From: Shewanella colwelliana ATCC 39565
Lineage (GTDB): Bacteria; Pseudomonadota; Gammaproteobacteria; Enterobacterales; Shewanellaceae
Reading direction: 5' to 3'
DNA: 64,000 bases
NCBI RefSeq assembly: GCF_000518705.1
Contig: NZ_KI912481.1
Span: forward strand, 86,069 to 150,068
The position numbers were made by a program, and so were the translations under genes. Below, one piece after another: positions 43,011 through 52,641 of the stretch (the first letter of the stretch is position 1; each line of letters begins with the position of its first letter). The notes under the pieces are model-generated. The model ran no database searches, was not told the DNA's origin, and saw only the letters and a list, made by a program, of their open reading frames with translations.

Positions 43011-43652
43011 ATGGCCATTTTTAAAGATATCACCCCTGAGCAAGTCAGTACCTTGTGCGTTGGTTACTATGCTGGTGTCGATGAAGTGGGGCGTGGCCCC
43101 TTGGTGGGCGATGTAGTCACTGCTGCAGTTGTACTTGATCCCAATAACCCAATTGAAGGCTTGAATGATTCAAAAAAGCTTAGTGAAAAAAAACGCTTAA
43201 AATTATTTGATGAGATCTATGAAAAAGCCTTAGATGTCTCTATAGGGCGAGCGACACCCACTGAAATTGATGAGCTAAACATTTTGCACGCAACCATGTT
43301 GGCGATGCAGCGTGCTATTGCAGGGCTGCGCGCACGCCCAGATCGAATTCTGGTCGATGGCAATCGAGTCCCTGACTTTAGTGCTAAGGGATGCATAGAG
43401 GGCGGTGTCGAAAGCCATGCTGTGATAAAAGGCGATGGACTGATTGCTGGCATTAGTGCTGCGTCGATTATAGCTAAAGTCGTGCGTGATAAAGAGATGG
43501 AAGCCTTAGATGTTAAGTATCCAGAGTTTGGGTTTGCTAAGCATAAGGGCTACCCAACTAAAGCGCATTTTGAAGCCTTGGCGCAATACGGGGTATTGGC
43601 TGAACATCGTAAAAGTTTTCGCCCGGTAAAAGAGCGCCTCGACGCGCAATAG
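43011..43652 (+). CDS. rnhB: Ribonuclease HII
   Basis: Removes ribonucleotides from DNA and RNA in hybrids. The 213-residue protein has the catalytic motif AGVDEVGRGPLVGDVV and the further acidic residues in LVDGNRVP and AASIIAKVVRDKEM. Standard location between lpxB and dnaE. Confidence 0.98.
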   Translation: MAIFKDITPEQVSTLCVGYYAGVDEVGRGPLVGDVVTAAVVLDPNNPIEGLNDSKKLSEKKRLKLFDEIYEKALDVSIGRATPTEIDELNILHATMLAMQRAIAGLRARPDRILVDGNRVPDFSAKGCIEGGVESHAVIKGDGLIAGISAASIIAKVVRDKEMEALDVKYPEFGFAKHKGYPTKAHFEALAQYGVLAEHRKSFRPVKERLDAQ

Positions 43653-43761
43653 TCACCAATGTTTATGGCTAGCTCACGGTTTGCTGGGCTAGCGTGTAAA
43701 GCGTGACTCTGTTAATCTCAAAGGGCGATTACCTGCCCAAATAATTAAGAAACTATCAACT

Positions 43762-46700
43762 ATGTCAGAACCTCGTTTCGTGCACTTGCGCGTTCACAGT
43801 GATTTTTCTATGTCTGATGGCCTTACTAAAGTAAAGCCAATTTTAGCCAAAGCCAGCGAGCTTGAGATGCCCGCATTGGCGCTAACAGACAAAACCAACC
43901 TTTGTGGTCTGGTGAAGTTTTACAGTGGCTGCCATGGTGCTGGGATTAAGCCTATTATCGGAACTGACTTTTCGATGTTAGCGCCAGGATTTGATGACGA
44001 GTTTTGCTCTATCACGGTATTGGCCATTAATAACCAAGGTTACAAAAACTTGACCTTGTTGATCAGTGATGCGTATTTACGTGGTCATATCAGAGACCGA
44101 GCGGTTATCGATCAGGAGTGGTTGATAAAATACAGTGAGGGCTTGATTTTATTGTCTGGCGCCAAAGATGGTGATGTGGGCAAGGCACTGCTGAAAGGTA
44201 ATAAAGGCCAGGTTGATTCTTTGGTTGAGTTTTATCAGACCCATTTCCCTGACCGTTACTACCTTGAGCTCATTCGTACTGGCCGCGCCGATGAAGAGCG
44301 TTATCTGCATATGGCGGTTAATCTTGCGGGTGAAAAAGATCTGCCTGTGGTAGCAACTAACCAAGTGGTGTTTCTCCAGCCTGAACAATTTGAGGCCCAC
44401 GAGATCCGCGTGGCGATCTCCGATGGTTTTACGTTAGCCGATCCGCGTAGGCCAAAGCTTTATAGTGAACAGCAGTATTTCCGCTCCGAACAGGAGATGT
44501 GTGAACTGTTTGAAGATATTCCCGAAGCATTGGCTAATTCGGTAGAGATTGCGAAACGTTGTAACGTTACTGTGCGTCTGGGCGAGTACTTTCTGCCTAA
44601 TTTCCCAACGGGCGATCTTTCTATCGAAGACTTCTTGGTCGAGGTCTCTAAAAAGGGCCTTGAAGAGCGGTTAGCGTTTCTTTTCCCTGATGAACATGTT
44701 CGCGCAGAACGTCGTCCAGAATATGACGAACGACTCGACATCGAGCTTACGGTAATTAATAACATGGGTTTTCCCGGTTACTTCCTGATCGTAATGGAGT
44801 TTATTCAGTGGGGTAAAGATAACGATATTCCTATTGGTCCAGGACGTGGTTCGGGTGCAGGCTCTTTAGTCGCTTATGCGCTTAAAATTACCGACCTTGA
44901 TCCGCTAGAGTTTGACCTGCTTTTCGAACGTTTTCTAAACCCTGAACGTGTATCTATGCCCGACTTCGACGTCGATTTCTGCATGGATAGACGAGATGAA
45001 GTGATCGACCACGTTGCTGAACTGTATGGTCGTGATGCGGTATCACAGATTATTACCTTTGGTACCATGGCGGCGAAAGCGGTGGTACGAGATGTTGGTC
45101 GAGTACTCGGTCACCCTTATGGTTTTGTCGACCGTATTTCTAAGATGATCCCCGCAGAACCTGGAATGACGCTAGCCAAAGCCTTTGAGGCAGAACCTGC
45201 GCTGCCTGAAGCCTATGACGCCGATGAAGAGGTCAAAGACCTTATCGACATGTGTCGCATCTTAGAAGGGGTAACTCGTAACGCAGGTAAGCATGCGGGG
45301 GGCGTGGTGATTGCACCTACGGTGATCACCGATTTCGCGCCGCTTTACTGTGACTCTGAAGGTCAAAACCCGGTGACCCAGTTTGATAAAAACGATGTGG
45401 AAACCGCAGGTTTAGTTAAGTTCGACTTCCTGGGACTGCGAACCTTAACGATTATCGACTGGGCGCTGCAGATGGTTAATCCGCGCCTTGAGAAAAAGGG
45501 TAAACCGCCGGTAAGAATTGAAGCCATTCCACTAGATGATCCTACCTCATTTAGGTTATTGCAGCGTTATGAAACCACCGCCGTTTTCCAGCTGGAATCC
45601 CGTGGTATGAAAGATCTGATTAAGCGTCTGCAACCCGACTGTTTTGAAGATATGATTGCACTGGTAGCCCTGTTTAGGCCGGGGCCACTGCAGTCAGGCA
45701 TGGTTGATAACTTTATTGAGCGTAAGCATGGCCGTGAAGAGGTATCGTACCCCGATTCACAATATCAGCATGAGTCGTTAAAGACCCTGCTTGAGCCCAC
45801 CTACGGCATTATTTTGTATCAAGAACAGGTGATGCAGATTGCTCAGGTACTTTCTGGCTATACCCTTGGCGGCGCGGATATGTTGCGTCGTGCAATGGGT
45901 AAGAAGAAGCCAGAGGAGATGGCCAAACAGCGCAGTATTTTCAAAGAGGGTGCCGTCAATAACGGTGTCGACGGCGATCTGTCGATGAAGATCTTTGACT
46001 TGGTAGAAAAGTTCGCCGGTTACGGGTTCAACAAATCTCACTCCGCTGCTTACGCCTTAGTATCGTACCAAACGTTATGGCTTAAGACTCACTATCCATC
46101 GGAGTTTATGGCAGCGGTAATGTCTGCCGATATGGATAACACAGATAAAATAGTTACCTTGGTGGATGAGTGTGAGCGTATGGGTTTGCCTCTGTTACCA
46201 CCCGATGTCAATAAAGGTCTGTTCCGTTTTACGGTCGATGACGAGATGAATATTGTCTATGGCATTGGCGCGATTAAAGGTGTCGGTGAAGGGCCGGTTG
46301 ATTCAATTCTTAAAGCCAGAGAAGATGGCCCATTTACCGATTTGTTTGATTTCTGTGCCCGTATAGACCTGAAAAAGCTTAATAAACGTGTGATAGAAAA
46401 GCTGATTTGTGCAGGTGCGCTTGACACCTTAGGGCCACACCGCGCGTCGATGATGGCAACACTGCCTGAGGCTATTCGCGCGGCCGATCAACATGCTAAA
46501 GCCGAAGCCATTGGCCAGCACGACATGTTTGGCTTACTCAATAGTGAGCCAGAGGACAGCAAACAGCAGTTTGTTGAGTGTACGCCGTGGCCTGATAAAA
46601 TTTGGCTAGAAGGGGAGCGTGAGACCTTAGGACTCTACCTTACGGGGCACCCGATTAATCAGTACCTCAAAGAGCTTAAGCACTACACCTCTGGCCGATT

Positions 46701-47235
46701 GAAGGATGTGCATCCAACCGAGCGCGGCAAAACGATGAAGGCTGCAGGCTTAGTGATAGCAACACGAGTGATGATGACCAAACGAGGCTCTAAGATGGGG
46801 CTGGTGACGATAGACGATAAAAGTGCCCGCCTTGAGGTGATGTTATTTACCGAAGCGTTTGAGAAGTTTGGTCACCTATTAGAGAAAGACCGTATTTTGA
46901 TTATCGAAGGGGAGGTTAGTTTTGATGACTTCTCTGGCGGTAACCGTATGACGGCACGTAACATTATTGATATGGGGGAGGCGCGCAGTCATTTCGCCCA
47001 TGCGGTTGAGATAGACGTTGAGTCGCAAGCCATCGACTCCACATGGCTTGAAGGCTTTAAAACCGCTCTCGAACCATGGAAATCAGGCACTGTGCCAGTT
47101 GTGATCAATTATGCTCAAGCACAGGCAAAAGCGCAGTTTAAGTTAGGTGATGATTGGCGGGTAAATCCTACCGATGAGTTGATGTTGGCGTTAGAGACCT
47201 TAACCGGCTCGGATAAAGTCAGGATCTTGTTCTAA
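43762..47235 (+). CDS. dnaE: DNA polymerase III alpha subunit
   Basis: Main replicative polymerase. The 1157 residues comprise an N-terminal PHP domain (FVHLRVHSDFSMSDGLTKV), the palm with catalytic aspartates in MPDFDVDFCMDRRDEV (about residue 400), the fingers containing the GPGRGSGAGSLVAYAL motif, a helix-hairpin-helix region and a C-terminal OB fold (about 980-1070). The length is close to E. coli (1160). tilS follows one base after its stop. Confidence 0.99.
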   Translation: MSEPRFVHLRVHSDFSMSDGLTKVKPILAKASELEMPALALTDKTNLCGLVKFYSGCHGAGIKPIIGTDFSMLAPGFDDEFCSITVLAINNQGYKNLTLLISDAYLRGHIRDRAVIDQEWLIKYSEGLILLSGAKDGDVGKALLKGNKGQVDSLVEFYQTHFPDRYYLELIRTGRADEERYLHMAVNLAGEKDLPVVATNQVVFLQPEQFEAHEIRVAISDGFTLADPRRPKLYSEQQYFRSEQEMCELFEDIPEALANSVEIAKRCNVTVRLGEYFLPNFPTGDLSIEDFLVEVSKKGLEERLAFLFPDEHVRAERRPEYDERLDIELTVINNMGFPGYFLIVMEFIQWGKDNDIPIGPGRGSGAGSLVAYALKITDLDPLEFDLLFERFLNPERVSMPDFDVDFCMDRRDEVIDHVAELYGRDAVSQIITFGTMAAKAVVRDVGRVLGHPYGFVDRISKMIPAEPGMTLAKAFEAEPALPEAYDADEEVKDLIDMCRILEGVTRNAGKHAGGVVIAPTVITDFAPLYCDSEGQNPVTQFDKNDVETAGLVKFDFLGLRTLTIIDWALQMVNPRLEKKGKPPVRIEAIPLDDPTSFRLLQRYETTAVFQLESRGMKDLIKRLQPDCFEDMIALVALFRPGPLQSGMVDNFIERKHGREEVSYPDSQYQHESLKTLLEPTYGIILYQEQVMQIAQVLSGYTLGGADMLRRAMGKKKPEEMAKQRSIFKEGAVNNGVDGDLSMKIFDLVEKFAGYGFNKSHSAAYALVSYQTLWLKTHYPSEFMAAVMSADMDNTDKIVTLVDECERMGLPLLPPDVNKGLFRFTVDDEMNIVYGIGAIKGVGEGPVDSILKAREDGPFTDLFDFCARIDLKKLNKRVIEKLICAGALDTLGPHRASMMATLPEAIRAADQHAKAEAIGQHDMFGLLNSEPEDSKQQFVECTPWPDKIWLEGERETLGLYLTGHPINQYLKELKHYTSGRLKDVHPTERGKTMKAAGLVIATRVMMTKRGSKMGLVTIDDKSARLEVMLFTEAFEKFGHLLEKDRILIIEGEVSFDDFSGGNRMTARNIIDMGEARSHFAHAVEIDVESQAIDSTWLEGFKTALEPWKSGTVPVVINYAQAQAKAQFKLGDDWRVNPTDELMLALETLTGSDKVRILF

Positions 47236-47236
47236 C

Positions 47237-48622
47237 ATGGCCCTACCGAGTTTTTCCCCCTGTAAGCAGATTGAACAGCTCATTGCTGAACATCGACCTG
47301 TGGCAGGCACGCAGTTAGTGCTTGCTTACAGTGGTGGCGTCGACTCTGAAGTGCTTGCTTATGGCTTAGCTGAATTTGCGCAGTTGCACCCTGAGTATCG
47401 TTACTTATTGGTGCATGTCCATCATGGCTTGAGTGACAATGCTGCAATGTGGCAAACGCATTGTGTAACCAGAGCCAAGCAGTATCAATTGCCCATTGTG
47501 GTGAAACGGGTACAAGTAGACAGTGGGCCACGAGTCAGTATTGAAGCGGCTGCACGTGAGGCACGTTATAGCGCGTTACAAAGCGTGATGGAGCCCGACG
47601 ATATCTTACTGACTGCTCACCATCAAGATGATCAACTTGAGACGTTACTATTAGCCCTTAAACGTGGCCTCGGCCCCAAAGGTCTCGCTGCGATGGGGAC
47701 CATTCAAGGCTTAGGTAAGCACTTTTGGCTAGTCAGGCCGCTACTGGATATTCAGCGCGAGCAGATAGAAACCTTTGCCAACGCGCAGGCGTTGGCGCAT
47801 ATAGAAGATGAGAGTAATGCCGATAGTCGCTTTGACCGCAACTTTTTACGGCTGCATGTCATTCCGCAATTAAAGTCGCGCTGGCCAGCTATTGCGGCCA
47901 CCACCAGTCGTAGCGCTCAGCTATGTGCCGATCAACAGGCACTGATTGATGAAGAGGTGGGCGCTCGCTTACCTGCAATGTTAGTCAATCTGCCCCATAG
48001 GGTTTTTCCCGTATTGGACCTCAAGTTGCTGGCAGCTCAGCGTCCACTTTGGCGTGCCCAGCTACTGCGTGGTTTTATTGAGTCTCAAGGACACGCAATG
48101 CCATCGGTTGTTCAGCTGCAACAAGCATTGTCACAACTGCTTGATGCTAAACCAGATGCCAAGGTTGAGATCCGTTTTCAGGCCACATTGTTACGTCGGT
48201 TTCGTCACTATCTTTATTTAAGTGAGTATCAGCCTAGGTGCAATGTAGCGCTGAGTAACCTGATGGTGGATATAACCACTTTGCCCCTAGCAGATGTTGC
48301 AACCAGGGTACAAATTGACCCGCAGCGGCAATTGCAGTTTTTCATAGCTTCCCAAGGCGTGAGAGTGCGCATGCCTATGCCTGGTGAAACGGTCAGTGTA
48401 CGCTTTGCTGTGCCAGGATCGCTCAGATGTCATCCACATATGCGCGATAAGGGACGGGAGCTAAAGAAGTTGTGGCAGGAGTTTGACGTGCCGCCTTGGG
48501 AACGTGATAGCGTGCCGCTGCTCTATTTTAATGAGCGCATAGTGGCTGCAATCGGTTACTGGGTGGAGAGGAAGTTTGTTGCCGCTTCAGACCAAATGGG
48601 TCTCGATATCCAACTAAAATAG
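47237..48622 (+). CDS. tilS: tRNA(Ile)-lysidine synthetase
   Basis: Modifies cytidine 34 of the AUA-reading tRNA(Ile) to lysidine. The 461-residue protein has the PP-loop YSGGVDSEVLAYG, ILLTAHHQDDQLETLLLALKRG and the C-terminal domains ending PWERDSVPLLYFNERIVAAIGYWVE. Immediately follows dnaE; accA, which lies after dnaE in E. coli, is absent from this position. Confidence 0.96.
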   Translation: MALPSFSPCKQIEQLIAEHRPVAGTQLVLAYSGGVDSEVLAYGLAEFAQLHPEYRYLLVHVHHGLSDNAAMWQTHCVTRAKQYQLPIVVKRVQVDSGPRVSIEAAAREARYSALQSVMEPDDILLTAHHQDDQLETLLLALKRGLGPKGLAAMGTIQGLGKHFWLVRPLLDIQREQIETFANAQALAHIEDESNADSRFDRNFLRLHVIPQLKSRWPAIAATTSRSAQLCADQQALIDEEVGARLPAMLVNLPHRVFPVLDLKLLAAQRPLWRAQLLRGFIESQGHAMPSVVQLQQALSQLLDAKPDAKVEIRFQATLLRRFRHYLYLSEYQPRCNVALSNLMVDITTLPLADVATRVQIDPQRQLQFFIASQGVRVRMPMPGETVSVRFAVPGSLRCHPHMRDKGRELKKLWQEFDVPPWERDSVPLLYFNERIVAAIGYWVERKFVAASDQMGLDIQLK

Positions 48623-48716
48623 TGAGTGCGGGTTAAAGCCTGAGTATTTACGCACTGTCCTACGTTATTAAATAGTGTTCAGCAGAGTCGTGAGCTAACC
48701 ATCTTAGGTTAACTCA

Positions 48717-49601
48717 CTATGCTTGACCATCAATCTTATAGCATCTTCTCCCTGATGCTTTTGCACGATACAAGGCTTTATCCGCGCGCAGGTAAAGATC
48801 TTGCGATGTGTCACCACTGCACCACTGGGCTGCACCGAGACTGCTTTGTACGTTAAATTTGTTGAGCAGTGGGTGATGGTTCATGATATCTAATACCCGT
48901 TCACACAAAATCCGCGCTACTAAGGTATCACCTTCGACTATGACTAAAAATTCATCACCGCCTATTCTAAAGGCTTGATCCGTATCTCTAATCGCCTGTT
49001 TTAATGTTTGGCCAAAGGTCGATAACACATCATCACCCACTAAGTGTCCATATTGGTCATTTAGCTTCTTAAAGTTATCCAAATCCAAGATCACCAAAGA
49101 GATCATCTCGCCATGGCGTTGTGATCTAGCTAATGATTTAGTGATTGCTTCGTTATAGTAGTGACGATTACCTAAGCCTGTTAGGGCATCGTGCATCGCT
49201 TGTCTTGCCATTTGATCATATTTGATGGCGTTAAACAGCGGTAACAAGAGTAAGTCTTGCATCTGGTAGAGTAGTTCAGCCTGTGATGGCACCAGTGGTG
49301 CAATAAGTTGATAGGCGAGTTCATATTTTTCACCGGCAAAACCTATTGCTTGTTTAATCTGCAGACCTTGCTCACTGCCCCAGCTTAGCTGATACTCTTT
49401 ACAGTGGAGTTTAACGCCATGGACAGGCAGATATTGACCCATCAGTTTGCCGTAGCAGGCAAAGACTGTCCGAGGATCTAAACTTTCGTGCAACTGCTGC
49501 ATCATAGACACTAAGTTAGGCTCAGTGTGACGAGCATGTTGATACTCTGGTTGAAAGCGATACTCGTCAGGTGAAAATTCTGTCGCTAAGGCAAAGTCCA
49601 T
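48717..49601 (-). CDS. Diguanylate cyclase
   Basis: Makes c-di-GMP from GTP. A 294-residue protein with an N-terminal region of unknown type (about 1-125, no membrane helix, possibly GAF-like) and a GGDEF domain (about 130-290): DALTGLGNRHYYNEAI, LDLDNFKKLNDQYGHLVGD and IGGDEFLVI. The inhibitory I-site is intact (RDTD five residues before GGDEF), so product inhibition is expected. Monocistronic. Opposes the HD-GYP enzyme at 22329 in activity. Confidence 0.93.
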   Translation of the reverse strand: MDFALATEFSPDEYRFQPEYQHARHTEPNLVSMMQQLHESLDPRTVFACYGKLMGQYLPVHGVKLHCKEYQLSWGSEQGLQIKQAIGFAGEKYELAYQLIAPLVPSQAELLYQMQDLLLLPLFNAIKYDQMARQAMHDALTGLGNRHYYNEAITKSLARSQRHGEMISLVILDLDNFKKLNDQYGHLVGDDVLSTFGQTLKQAIRDTDQAFRIGGDEFLVIVEGDTLVARILCERVLDIMNHHPLLNKFNVQSSLGAAQWCSGDTSQDLYLRADKALYRAKASGRRCYKIDGQA

Positions 49602-49723
49602 AGTGTTTGCTCCACAATAAATCGGACTGAAGATATATTCTATTAAGCAAATATCGTGCCTAATACTTTAAATTTAAATTTGTCTTTATTTGTCATTAAG
49701 TTAATCTCTTAGTTATAGGTTTA

Positions 49724-49801
49724 CTTGCGCGCGTCAGGATTTTGACGAAAGCAAGGTTTCCCAACATCAGCCACCAAGCAATCCTCTTGGTCAGGGGAAC
49801 C
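49724..49801 (+). promoter_or_regulatory. Structured leader upstream of the antiporter gene, candidate riboswitch
   Basis: Two folded arms are predicted by eye. Arm 1: CTTGC (49724-49728) with GCAAG (49751-49755), enclosing CGTCA (49732-49736) with TGACG (49743-49747). Arm 2: GGTTTCCC (49755-49762) with GGGGAACC (49794-49801), one mismatched position, enclosing ACCAAG (49773-49778) with CTTGGT (49786-49791). It lies 46 bases before the ATG. Cation riboswitches precede antiporters in other bacteria, but I could not match a known class. Confidence 0.45.
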
Positions 49802-49846
49802 ACTTAACCGAACAACACCACGTAAAGTCTGTCGATTGGAGCAGTA

Positions 49847-51793
49847 ATGGAACATAGCTTTCTCATAAAGATTTTATTGATGTTGGTAATAGCGATTGTC
49901 TCTATTGCCCTTTTTCGTCGTGCAGGCTTGCCAGCCATTTTGGCGTATCTTGTGACAGGGGTTATAAGCGGCCCCTCACTATTCAACTGGTTTAGTCAGC
50001 AGCAGATTCATTCTGTCGCCGAACTTGGCGTCGTTTTATTGATGTTTTCCTTGGGGCTTGAGTTTTCACTGCCGCGATTGTGGGCAATGCGCCGAACCGT
50101 ATTTGGCTTAGGTAGCGCTCAAGTCTTTGTTACTGCCGTCCTGACGATGTGCATCAGTTTGTTGATCGGTTTATCGTTAACGGAATCTATCGTTGTCGGT
50201 TCGGCTATCGCGCTCTCTTCCACGGCCATTGTCCTTAAACTGCTGAACGAACGCGGATGGTTACGTCGCCGCCACGGTGAGCTGTCGGTCAGTGTATTGT
50301 TGTTTCAAGACCTTGCCGTCGTACCGCTACTGATCCTTATGCCATTGCTGGCATCAAACGGAGAAACACTCACATGGAGTGCCATTGGTTTAGCCATGGC
50401 GGAAGGGGTTTTGGCCTTTGTTGCGCTGATGGCCTTTGGTAAGTGGGCCTTGCCTAAAATTTTTGATGAGGTGGCACGCTCTCGCTCTAATGAACTGTTT
50501 GTATTATCGACACTCGTTGTCGCATTGGTGACCGGAGCCTTTACGCAGTGGATAGGCTTATCCATGGCATTGGGCGCTTTTATGGCGGGGATGCTGTTGG
50601 GTGAGAGTCAATATAAGCGTCAACTTGAAGCCGATATCAGACCCTTTAGGGATCTGCTCATGGGCTTGTTCTTTATCTCCATCGGCATGCTGCTTGACTT
50701 TAGTTTAGTGATCACCTTCTGGTGGCAGGTGTTACTGCTAGTGGTGGCGGTGATCATCGCCAAAGCGCTAATTGTTTATGGTTTATTAAGGGCCGCTAAA
50801 GAGTCCTTTAGAACCTCGGTATCCAGTGCGATAAGTTTGGCCCAAGTGGGTGAGTTTAGTTTTGTGGTACTGGCGTTGGCGGTTAATTATGAGCTGCTCG
50901 ATATTAATTTAAGTACTAAATTGGTCATGGTGGCCGTACTGTCTATGGCAGTAGCCCCTTGGCTGGTAAAAAATAGCGTGGATATTGCTCGGCGATTGCA
51001 CGGTGTTAAACCACAGCAGGCTGAGTATGAGGAGATCCCGACCGTTGATCATGGCAATGAGTTGGTGCTCATTTTGGGCTACGGCCGTGTAGGGCAAACT
51101 ATTGCGCGTTTTATGAAAACTGAGGCCATTCCCTATTTGGTGTTAGATTTAGACCCTAAACGAGTCTCAGAAGCGAGACGAGCTGGCGAGCCAGTCTATT
51201 TTGGTGACGTTGCAAAGCGCTCGATTTTAAAACAGGCGCAGATCAAAGAGGCCAAGCTGATTGTTCTTACCTTTAGTAGTAGCCGGGTACTTGATGAGGT
51301 GTTGCCTTTGTGTCGGCAATTGGCGCCTGACGCTAACATCTTGGTACGCACTCGCGATGATGAGGGGATGGAGGAGCTAGAGCAAGCTGGTGCGAGTCAA
51401 GTGATCCCTGAATCTCTGGAGGGCAGCTTGATGTTGGTATCCCAAGTGCTATTTCAATGTGGTGTGCCACTATCGCGTATTCTTAAGCGTTTAGAGTATG
51501 AACGGCGGAATCATTATCAGTATTTGCACGGCTTTTTTTCCGGCGAAGAGACAGACTTCACGCTTGAACTTCTGCATGCGGTTGCATTGCCCAAAGGTGC
51601 TCATGTGGTTGGCCAAACCTTGGGGGATATCCCGTGGGAGAAACTCAGGGTCGAGATAAGAGCGGTTCGCCGGGCGGGCGCAGAGGTAGAAAGTCCTGAG
51701 CTTAATTGGCAGGTTCGTCCTGGGGATATATTGATTATTTTAGGTAAGCCGAGGCGTATTGAGAAGGCAGAACACTATTTGTTGCAGGGGTAA
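49847..51793 (+). CDS. CPA2-family monovalent cation:proton antiporter, KefB/YbaL type
   Basis: A 648-residue inner-membrane exchanger. About 12 helices (1-380) with the family segments LLMFSLGLEFSLPRLWAMR, GSAIALSSTAIVLKLLNERG and LAQVGEFSFVVLALA. An RCK_N/TrkA-N domain begins at about 403 with the Rossmann motif LILGYGRVGQTIARFM, followed by an RCK_C-type domain (about 560-645). The architecture suggests K+ or Na+ efflux gated by a nucleotide. Glutathione gating as in KefB/C is not evident. A structured leader precedes the gene. Confidence 0.93.
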   Translation: MEHSFLIKILLMLVIAIVSIALFRRAGLPAILAYLVTGVISGPSLFNWFSQQQIHSVAELGVVLLMFSLGLEFSLPRLWAMRRTVFGLGSAQVFVTAVLTMCISLLIGLSLTESIVVGSAIALSSTAIVLKLLNERGWLRRRHGELSVSVLLFQDLAVVPLLILMPLLASNGETLTWSAIGLAMAEGVLAFVALMAFGKWALPKIFDEVARSRSNELFVLSTLVVALVTGAFTQWIGLSMALGAFMAGMLLGESQYKRQLEADIRPFRDLLMGLFFISIGMLLDFSLVITFWWQVLLLVVAVIIAKALIVYGLLRAAKESFRTSVSSAISLAQVGEFSFVVLALAVNYELLDINLSTKLVMVAVLSMAVAPWLVKNSVDIARRLHGVKPQQAEYEEIPTVDHGNELVLILGYGRVGQTIARFMKTEAIPYLVLDLDPKRVSEARRAGEPVYFGDVAKRSILKQAQIKEAKLIVLTFSSSRVLDEVLPLCRQLAPDANILVRTRDDEGMEELEQAGASQVIPESLEGSLMLVSQVLFQCGVPLSRILKRLEYERRNHYQYLHGFFSGEETDFTLELLHAVALPKGAHVVGQTLGDIPWEKLRVEIRAVRRAGAEVESPELNWQVRPGDILIILGKPRRIEKAEHYLLQG

Positions 51794-51813
51794 AACAGTG
51801 ATATAGCGCCTTT

Positions 51814-52641
51814 ATGTTGAGTCTTCCTTCTACGGTGGGGGAGATAAGGTTTCCGCAGGTAACCCGTGTTCAACCCATTATTTATGTTTTGGAGAAAGCT
51901 ATTTTGTACCAGTTTGTTGCACTATTACTGTGGCCGATACTCTTAGTGCAAGCACTATGGGTTAAACGGAACACATTAAGACTGCCCGAAGCAGAAGGCG
52001 AACGTTCTGGTAAAGGGGGCTATGGTATGCCGCTTAACCTATTGATATTGGGAGATTCAGCCGCTGCTGGGGTGGGCGTAGATACCCAAGATAAAGCCTT
52101 ATCTGGGTGTTTATCTAAATGTTTAGCACAATATTATTCGCTCAACTGGACATTGGTAGCACGCTCTGGTGCGACGACCGTCAGTACCTTAAATCACTTA
52201 AAATCAGGGCATGGCATCAAGGTGATGCAATCTAATGAGTTTGATTTGGTGCTGGTCTCTCTAGGGGTGAACGATGTGCTCAGCCCAATCAGTGTAAATC
52301 GTTGGCTGCTGGCGCAGCGGGCACTGATTGATACCTTGCATCAGTACTCGCCTAATGCACATATTGTGTTAACACCAGTCCCACCTTTAGGTGTATTCCC
52401 CGCATTTCCAAGTTTGTTGGGCTGGTTTTTGGGGCAAAGAGCTGCAGCGTTTAATGGTAAATTACGTCAGTTGGCCAGCGGCGATACTCGCTGTTGTCTG
52501 CTTGACTTACAATTGCCTGTTAATGACGAGGCGATGGCTCGCGATGGATTCCACCCAAGTTCGGCGAGTTATCAGTTATGGGGGGAGGCTGCCGCATCGC
52601 ATTATATTAGCGCCACCAAAGGTTCGGCTAATCAATATTAA
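51814..52641 (+). CDS. SGNH/GDSL-type hydrolase with N-terminal membrane anchor
   Basis: A 275-residue lipase/esterase-like protein. A hydrophobic helix at about 32-50 (FVALLLWPILLVQALWV) likely anchors it. The catalytic Ser is in block I ILGDSAAAGVG (about residue 87), the block III N in LVSLGVNDVL, and the catalytic Asp and His in DGFHPS (block V). Substrate unknown; lysophospholipids or thioesters are possible. It overlaps the convergent patatin gene by 14 bases at the 3' ends and lies 20 bases after the antiporter. Confidence 0.9.
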   Translation: MLSLPSTVGEIRFPQVTRVQPIIYVLEKAILYQFVALLLWPILLVQALWVKRNTLRLPEAEGERSGKGGYGMPLNLLILGDSAAAGVGVDTQDKALSGCLSKCLAQYYSLNWTLVARSGATTVSTLNHLKSGHGIKVMQSNEFDLVLVSLGVNDVLSPISVNRWLLAQRALIDTLHQYSPNAHIVLTPVPPLGVFPAFPSLLGWFLGQRAAAFNGKLRQLASGDTRCCLLDLQLPVNDEAMARDGFHPSSASYQLWGEAAASHYISATKGSANQY

